35,564 nt of DNA from an uncultured Fibrobacter sp. (GTDB lineage Bacteria; Fibrobacterota; Fibrobacteria; Fibrobacterales; Fibrobacteraceae): positions 1 through 35,564 of the forward strand of contig CAMUYW010000032.1 in NCBI GenBank assembly GCA_947165045.1. Direction: 5' to 3'. The notes under the pieces were generated by a model. It was not told the origin of the DNA. It searched no databases and worked only from the letters and a program-made list of their open reading frames with translations. The translations under genes were made by a program, and so were the position numbers. Of the stretch, positions 32,101 through 35,564 are shown piece by piece. Numbering within the stretch: the first letter of the stretch is position 1; the number at the start of each line of letters is the position of its first letter.

Positions 32101-33570
32101 ATTTTGACCGACGAAATGATGCGCATGATGCACCGCGATTCCAACAAGGAAATGCTCATGCTCAAGCTCGACGAAGGTGACGCCCGCGGCCCAGTCGGCA
32201 TCCGCATCAAGAGCTTTATCGAAACCGTGAAGGCTCGCCGTGCAGCAAACTTGCCGGACAAGCCACCTTCAAACGAACCGCAATTCCACACGCCGTTCGT
32301 AGCAAGCGATAAGAACAAGCGTATCATCTTGACGCCGAACCTCTCGCCGGCTTTTGCAATCCTTGCAAGCTCTTACATTCAAGGCAAGGGTTACCTCTCG
32401 GATTACCTGCCGGTTGCAGACAAACGCGCTATTGAACTTGGCAAGAAGTACGTGCACAACGACATTTGCTTCCCGTGCCAGATCAATATCGGCGAATGCC
32501 TCAAGTGGCTCGAAGAACACCCGAACGTTCCGCAAACAGAAGTTTCGATGTGCCTTGCCAAGAACTGCGAAAACTGCCGCGCCGTGCAATACTCTGTGCT
32601 TGGCCGTAAAGCTCTTGACGAAGCCGGTTACAAGGACGTTTCTATCATCACGACCGGTGTCGATACCACGGGTATGCATCCGGGATTCCAGCTCGGGCTG
32701 GACTTCCGCCTCCATACGCTTTGGGGCCTCGCCTTCATGGACGCTATCGAAACTGCGTACCGCGCACTCCGTCCGTACGAAATCAACAAGGGTGAAACCA
32801 AGAAGATTTACAGCAAGTGGATGCCGGAACTCATGAAGACAGCCGCCACGCTCAAGAAGACGGAACTTGGTTCAGGCAAACGCCTCGTCGAAATGTTGCG
32901 CCAGTGCATCGATGAATTTAACAAGGTCGAAATCACGGAAGCCCGCCAGAAAGGCATTCGCAAGCCGCGCGTTGCCGTGCTTGGCGAAATCCTCATGAAC
33001 TATCACCCGAGCGCTAACGGTCATGTCGAAGACTACTTGATGGACAACGGCATGGAAGTTTACTTGCCTGGCATGATGGACTTTTTCCGCGTCGACGAAG
33101 TGGTTCGCGCTGAAAAGATCAAGCGAGGATTCTCAGCAAACCCGGTTGCAGACCGCATTGAAGGTAGCATCACGGCCAAGCTCTTTGCACATGCCGCAGA
33201 TACCGCCAAAAAAGTGATGCAAACGTTCAAACTTTACGAACATCACGCCGACTGCTTTGAACTCGTGAACTACATCGATGGCATTATCGACCCGACGTAC
33301 AACACGGGCGAAGGCTGGCTCATCCCGGCAGAAATCCTTTACAACTCCAAGCATGGCATCAACAGCTTCATCATTGTGCAGCCGTTCGCTTGCCTTGCAA
33401 ACCACATCAGTGGCCGAGGCCTCACAAAGGCTGTAAAGGAACGCTGCCCGCACGTGCAAATCCTGAGTTTGGACTACGATCCGGATACCAGTTTTGCAAA
33501 CATCGAGAACCGCTTGCAGATGCTCATCATCAACGCCCGCGAACTCGAACGCGCGAATAAGGTGAGGTAG
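29134..33570 (+). CDS. Fused 2-hydroxyacyl-CoA dehydratase activase/dehydratase-type protein (1478 aa)
   Basis: Two BcrAD/BadFG (ASKHA ATPase) activase domains lie in tandem. The first (about 8-275) has GVDVGSTTVK, ELGGQDAK, Cys137 (CAGGTGAFIDQ) and Cys176 (SGRCGVFAKTD). The second (about 340-600) has GIDAGSTTTK, DIGGQDMKA, Cys469/Cys473 (ACSSGCGSF) and Cys508 (GSRCTVF). Residues 680 onward match the DUF2229 and HgdB-like dehydratase regions, with many Cys (CFPAKLVHGH, CFPCQINIGE, CLAKNCENCRAVQ). Activases use an iron-sulfur cluster at the dimer interface and ATP to send an electron to the dehydratase, as in 2-hydroxyglutaryl-CoA dehydratase. Here all parts are in one chain, a known large form whose substrate is undefined. 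Codon use is strongly biased, suggesting high expression. No ribosome binding site is evident before the ATG at 29134. Confidence 0.9.
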   Translation: MNTSLNDLWVGVDVGSTTVKIAVVDPETSKLLHYTYQRHNAMQAKKVHEVLREAHALFPGKNFRVTFCGSGGQPFAEATHAFFVQEVVANALAVRATYPESRVAIELGGQDAKVVFFEKDKTTGKLIASDMRMNGVCAGGTGAFIDQVAELLRIKTEVFESYAKRGQKVYEISGRCGVFAKTDIQPMLNNGIAKEDIALSSFHAIAKQTIGGLAQGMEIKPPVIFEGGPLTFNPTLVKAFKERLGISDEQAIVPEHSEVLVAMGAALANGSMFANQECMYREEGSLDALVHFNEIRQAENKAKAASDLFFQNEAEYKLFLEEHKMADNHYPQPASGTTINAYLGIDAGSTTTKFVLIDENEKVIDGFYASNDGEPLAVLKRAMVDLADRYEEYGVKLNILGVGTTGYGEQLFAKAVHADYHTVETVAHANAAQRLCPDVSFILDIGGQDMKAISVQDGVVTGIILNEACSSGCGSFIETYARSLGIPMEKIADMAFNSKSPSQLGSRCTVFMNSSIITEQRDGKQPEDIIAGICRSIINNVFTKVIRIRNLNTLGKKVVVQGGTFKNNAVLRAFEQYTGLKAIRPERPGEMGAIGIALLTKKFMEEKRAADPNVQSKFIGLEAMRTFSWHNQPGQLCQYCTNHCSRTIVTFSDGQSFVTGNRCERGEVTADPNDPATKKLIAEINKKMQAVPDMIKRTNQLLVKDYAPQILLPQNGKTIGIPRVLEFWNSLPYWKAFFTALGYTVVISRQSDYKMFEEGLHSVPSDTVCFPAKLVHGHVLSLIEKKVDRIFFPMMISLPSDHTKFNATTVCPVVQGYPNICQNTDEPEKNYGIPMDQPIFHWANTKLRRSQTIDWFHDNWNIDRKTLDKAVTEGEKALNNYRTTLLEEGQKILDDVKANDSFAVVIAGRPYHADLLINHNIASHFTAMGIPVLTTESLPGVYDQDVPSHTRVEIKNTFHLRMLGATMIASRDPHVELAQIVSFGCGHDSILTDEMMRMMHRDSNKEMLMLKLDEGDARGPVGIRIKSFIETVKARRAANLPDKPPSNEPQFHTPFVASDKNKRIILTPNLSPAFAILASSYIQGKGYLSDYLPVADKRAIELGKKYVHNDICFPCQINIGECLKWLEEHPNVPQTEVSMCLAKNCENCRAVQYSVLGRKALDEAGYKDVSIITTGVDTTGMHPGFQLGLDFRLHTLWGLAFMDAIETAYRALRPYEINKGETKKIYSKWMPELMKTAATLKKTELGSGKRLVEMLRQCIDEFNKVEITEARQKGIRKPRVAVLGEILMNYHPSANGHVEDYLMDNGMEVYLPGMMDFFRVDEVVRAEKIKRGFSANPVADRIEGSITAKLFAHAADTAKKVMQTFKLYEHHADCFELVNYIDGIIDPTYNTGEGWLIPAEILYNSKHGINSFIIVQPFACLANHISGRGLTKAVKERCPHVQILSLDYDPDTSFANIENRLQMLIINARELERANKVR

Positions 33571-33602
33571 TAGAAAGTAGACGGTAGGAAGTAAAGCCTG
33601 CC

Positions 33603-33686
33603 GTCATCCTCGCGATTTGATTAGTCATCTTCGCAATTGATTCGTCATCCTCGCGATTTATTCGTCATCCTCGCGGAAGCGAGGAT
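33603..33686. repeat. Tandem GTCATCCTCGCGATT repeats plus hairpin
   Basis: Three near-identical 20-21-base units, each starting GTCATC(C/T)TCGC, are followed by a fourth that closes into a hairpin (ATCCTCGCGGAAGCGAGGAT). There are no unique spacers, so it is not a CRISPR array. It is an expanded member of the GTCATCC repeat family in this window. Confidence 0.8.
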
Positions 33687-33700
33687 CTAGAGACCTTCAG

Positions 33701-33724
33701 AAGCTCGCCGCAAGGCGAGCTTTT
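33701..33724 (+). terminator. Terminator of the activase/dehydratase gene
   Basis: AAGCTCGCC and GGCGAGCTT form a 9-bp stem around GCAA, running into four T. It lies about 130 bases after the stop codon, beyond the repeats. Confidence 0.75.
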
Positions 33725-33733
33725 CTGTTACCA

Positions 33734-33766
33734 TAAAAAAACTGATATCGAAATTCGATACCAGTT
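33734..33766 (-). terminator. Terminator of the small outer-membrane gene
   Basis: On the minus strand AACTGGTATCGAA and TTCGATATCAGTT pair over 13 bases with one mismatch, followed by seven T. It lies 30 bases after the stop codon. Confidence 0.85.
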
Positions 33767-33796
33767 ACAAAAATTTATGAAATTACGCCAATTAAC

Positions 33797-34267
33797 TTAG
33801 AAAGCGTAACGGAAATCAAGCATAAGAGATGGTCCATTATCAGCAGAGCCCACCGGAGCAAACGCCAAAGCATCTATACCAAAATGCCTGCCGATATCGA
33901 AGTTAAGACCAGCAGCAACTTCACCAGAAGCTGTAGGAGCATCAACGGCATTAAGTACGGTAAAACCAACAATAACGTGAAGGTTATTGCCACCAAAGTA
34001 GAAGAGCGCCGGAATACGGATGTATTGATACTGTTGGAAAATCTGATATCTCAAATCAGCAGTCATGTAAACGCCGTTTTCCTGAGAGAAACGGATTTTG
34101 GCGCCAAGGCCGATATCAATAAAGCCAGCATGCATAATAAAAGAAGCACGCGGCCACCCCGTTGACGAAGCCTGAGTTTCAGAATTAGCACTCTTAGGTT
34201 GTTCATCAGCGAAACTAAACACTGACGAAAAAAGCATAACAACAAGGAAAATAACGATTTTTTTCAT
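33797..34267 (-). CDS. Small predicted outer-membrane beta-barrel protein (156 aa)
   Basis: The ATG at 34267 was chosen because it gives a classical signal peptide (MKKIVIFLVVMLFSSVFSFA, cut near residue 20); the longer frame to 34351 would hide it. The mature part alternates polar and hydrophobic residues in amphipathic strands (ASFIMHAGFIDIGLGAKI, YMTADLRYQIF) and ends DFRYAF. A C-terminal Phe in that pattern is the signal recognised by the BAM machine. It is probably a small outer-membrane barrel of unknown function. It has its own terminator and stands alone. Confidence 0.72.
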   Translation of the reverse strand: MKKIVIFLVVMLFSSVFSFADEQPKSANSETQASSTGWPRASFIMHAGFIDIGLGAKIRFSQENGVYMTADLRYQIFQQYQYIRIPALFYFGGNNLHVIVGFTVLNAVDAPTASGEVAAGLNFDIGRHFGIDALAFAPVGSADNGPSLMLDFRYAF

Positions 34268-34316
34268 AATGTCTGAAATATAAAAATTATAAACAAAAAA
34301 ACAAACCCTTATTAGC

Positions 34317-34348
34317 AAAAAGACTTCCTCTTTCGAGGGAGCCTTTTT
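34317..34348 (-). terminator. Terminator of the repeat-rich secreted protein gene
   Basis: On the minus strand AAAAAGGCTCCCTC-GAAA-GAGGAAGTCTTTTT forms a hairpin with one mismatch and one G-U pair and ends in five T, about 30 bases after the stop codon. Confidence 0.8.
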
Positions 34349-34376
34349 CACGAATTAACTTTATTCCGTTAGCGAA

Positions 34377-35564
34377 TTAGCGGACTGCAATGCGCTTCGT
34401 GGCGAGGAGCTTACGGCCTTCGGCGAGGCGAACGATGACAGCACCCTTGCCCGCAAACTTAGACATATCCAGACTCATAGAAGCGCCAGAGAATGTTTCG
34501 GAAAGGAGCATGTCACCGCGAACATCAAAGACCTTCAAAGACTTTTCGCCGTTAGAGGTCGTAGCAATGTCCAAAGTGTTGTTCGTGACGACCATGTTGA
34601 CCTTGATTTCGACAGCAGCGGCGATAGCCGTTGTGCCGTTGTCGCGGCCGTTTGCCTTCTTGACACCTTCGACAAACGTAGCATCGCAAGAGACTTCAGA
34701 CCACCACCAAATTTGGTCGGCTTCTTCGTTAATCCACTGTGGAACGCCTTCCTTGACGCGATCCGGATTCATGGTATAGCACTTGCCGGCCGCCATGTTC
34801 CTCAAGCCAGAATTGTAGCAGTTCTTATCATAGCCGCCATCACCGTTCTTGAACTTGATGCAAGCAGACACGACGACTTCGCTGGAGCTAGAAGCAACGG
34901 AGCTAGAGGAAGCAACGCTGGAGCTAGAAGCGACAGAACTGGAGGATTCCACGCTGGAGCTAGAAACGACCACTTCACCGCAAGACGTTTCAACCCACCA
35001 CCACTTATCAGAAGCCCTATTGCTGATGTAATGCGGAACGCCTTCCTTGACGCGAGCCGGATTCATGGTGTAGCAATTGCCAGCAGCCATATCATCGAGA
35101 CCCGAATTGTAGCAGTTCTTGTCGTAATTGCCAGTGCCGTTCACGAACTTGATGCACTTAGAAACGACAGCAGCGCTGGAGCTAGAAGCAACGGAGCTAG
35201 AGGATTCCACGCTAGAGCTAGATTCAACTGAGCTGGAAGATTCAACACTGGAGCTAGAAGCAACAGAGCTGGAGGATTCCACGCTAGAGCTAGAAACGAC
35301 CACTTCACCGCAAGACGTTTCGACCCACCACCAAGTTTGGTTGGCTTCTTCGTTGATCCACTGCGGAACGCCTTCCTTGACGCGAGCTGGATTCATGGTG
35401 TAGCACTTGCCAGCAGCCATGTTCCTTAAACCTTCGTTGTAGCAATTCTTATCGTAGCCACCAGTGCCATTCTTGAACTTGATGCACTTGGAAACGACAA
35501 CTTCGCTGGAGCTAGATTCGACAGAGCTGGAGGATTCTTCGCTAGAGCTAGATTCAACTGAGCT
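34377..35564 (-). CDS. Secreted protein with repeated Cys/Trp modules, Ser-rich linkers and C-terminal sorting-like domain (N-terminus outside window)
   Basis: The frame stays open to the right edge. The visible part has three modules of about 60 residues, each starting CIKF(V/K)NG and containing YDKNCYN, CYTMNP and WWW or WWS, with four Cys per module. They are separated by linkers of (S)4-V-(E/A) repeats, the SSSVESSSS type common in Fibrobacter cellulose-adhesion and fibrolytic proteins. The last 75 residues, after an unmodified stretch (SLKVFDVRGDMLLSETF, LLATKRIAV), resemble the C-terminal domains that target proteins for surface secretion in this phylum. The conserved Trp and Cys residues suggest carbohydrate binding, but the family was not identified. 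Any catalytic domain would lie upstream of this window. Confidence 0.82.
   Translation of the reverse strand, partial: SSVESSSSEESSSSVESSSSEVVVSKCIKFKNGTGGYDKNCYNEGLRNMAAGKCYTMNPARVKEGVPQWINEEANQTWWWVETSCGEVVVSSSSVESSSSVASSSSVESSSSVESSSSVESSSSVASSSSAAVVSKCIKFVNGTGNYDKNCYNSGLDDMAAGNCYTMNPARVKEGVPHYISNRASDKWWWVETSCGEVVVSSSSVESSSSVASSSSVASSSSVASSSSEVVVSACIKFKNGDGGYDKNCYNSGLRNMAAGKCYTMNPDRVKEGVPQWINEEADQIWWWSEVSCDATFVEGVKKANGRDNGTTAIAAAVEIKVNMVVTNNTLDIATTSNGEKSLKVFDVRGDMLLSETFSGASMSLDMSKFAGKGAVIVRLAEGRKLLATKRIAVR

Noticed and set aside
30331..32133. 600-codon open frame on the minus strand inside the activase/dehydratase gene
   Set aside because: Antisense shadow of a highly biased gene; composition is unnatural and the plus-strand frame has clear catalytic motifs.
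33603..33686. Possible short CRISPR array
   Set aside because: Units are directly adjacent without spacers and the last forms a hairpin; no cas genes are in the window.

Overview
The window looks like chromosomal DNA of a Fibrobacter species (close to the F. succinogenes group). The main pointers are a secreted protein whose Cys/Trp-rich modules are separated by Ser-rich 'SSSVESSSS' linkers, strongly codon-biased housekeeping genes, and short intergenic GTCATCC/GGATGAC inverted repeats. This assignment is inferred from style and gene content; no 16S rRNA gene is present.

Left part (1-10770): the 3' end of a GH116-type glycoside hydrolase gene; a minus-strand run of dxs, an exported alpha/beta hydrolase, a rhodanese-like lipoprotein and ribD, closed by a strong hairpin terminator; a second minus pair (a large lipoprotein and a small Cys-pair membrane protein); a ClC-type chloride channel gene divergent from a YciO/Sua5-family gene; and a tRNA-Arg(CCT).

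Centre (10833-18663): the most interesting region, visibly more AT-rich than the surrounding housekeeping genes. It reads as an undescribed RiPP-like peptide modification locus. Two long paralogous radical SAM/SPASM proteins (688 and 691 aa) each carry an N-terminal PqqD-like recognition domain and a cysteine-motif-free C-terminal extension. Each is preceded by a substrate-like small protein and a hairpin, giving two copies of a [promoter motif - precursor - hairpin - maturase] cassette, with a third small protein between them. The three small proteins share a gap-free C-terminal module, L(T/S)K-x10-C-x16-V-(E/K)-K, seen four times in all. Two of them carry W-x-(K/D)-F-S-D hexapeptides (the third has F-S-D and W-Y-D separately), which look like aromatic-x-x triplets of the sort that three-residue-cyclophane enzymes modify. 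A divergent pair encodes a third, shorter radical SAM/SPASM protein and a Lys-rich protein with its own internal repeat.

Right part (18664-35564): a membrane sensor with HD-GYP output, a DUF1353-like protein, two unrecognised small genes, an N-terminal LuxR-HTH/TPR regulator, an NlpC/P60-like (YiiX-type) protein whose start is masked by a hairpin, a PmbA-like protease-family gene, an orphan HigA-like antitoxin, an AlgJ/AlgX-like SGNH protein, a very large fused 2-hydroxyacyl-CoA dehydratase/activase-type protein, a small outer-membrane-barrel candidate, and the C-terminal part of a repeat-rich secreted protein running off the window. All functional statements rest on motif reading by eye; no database search was run.
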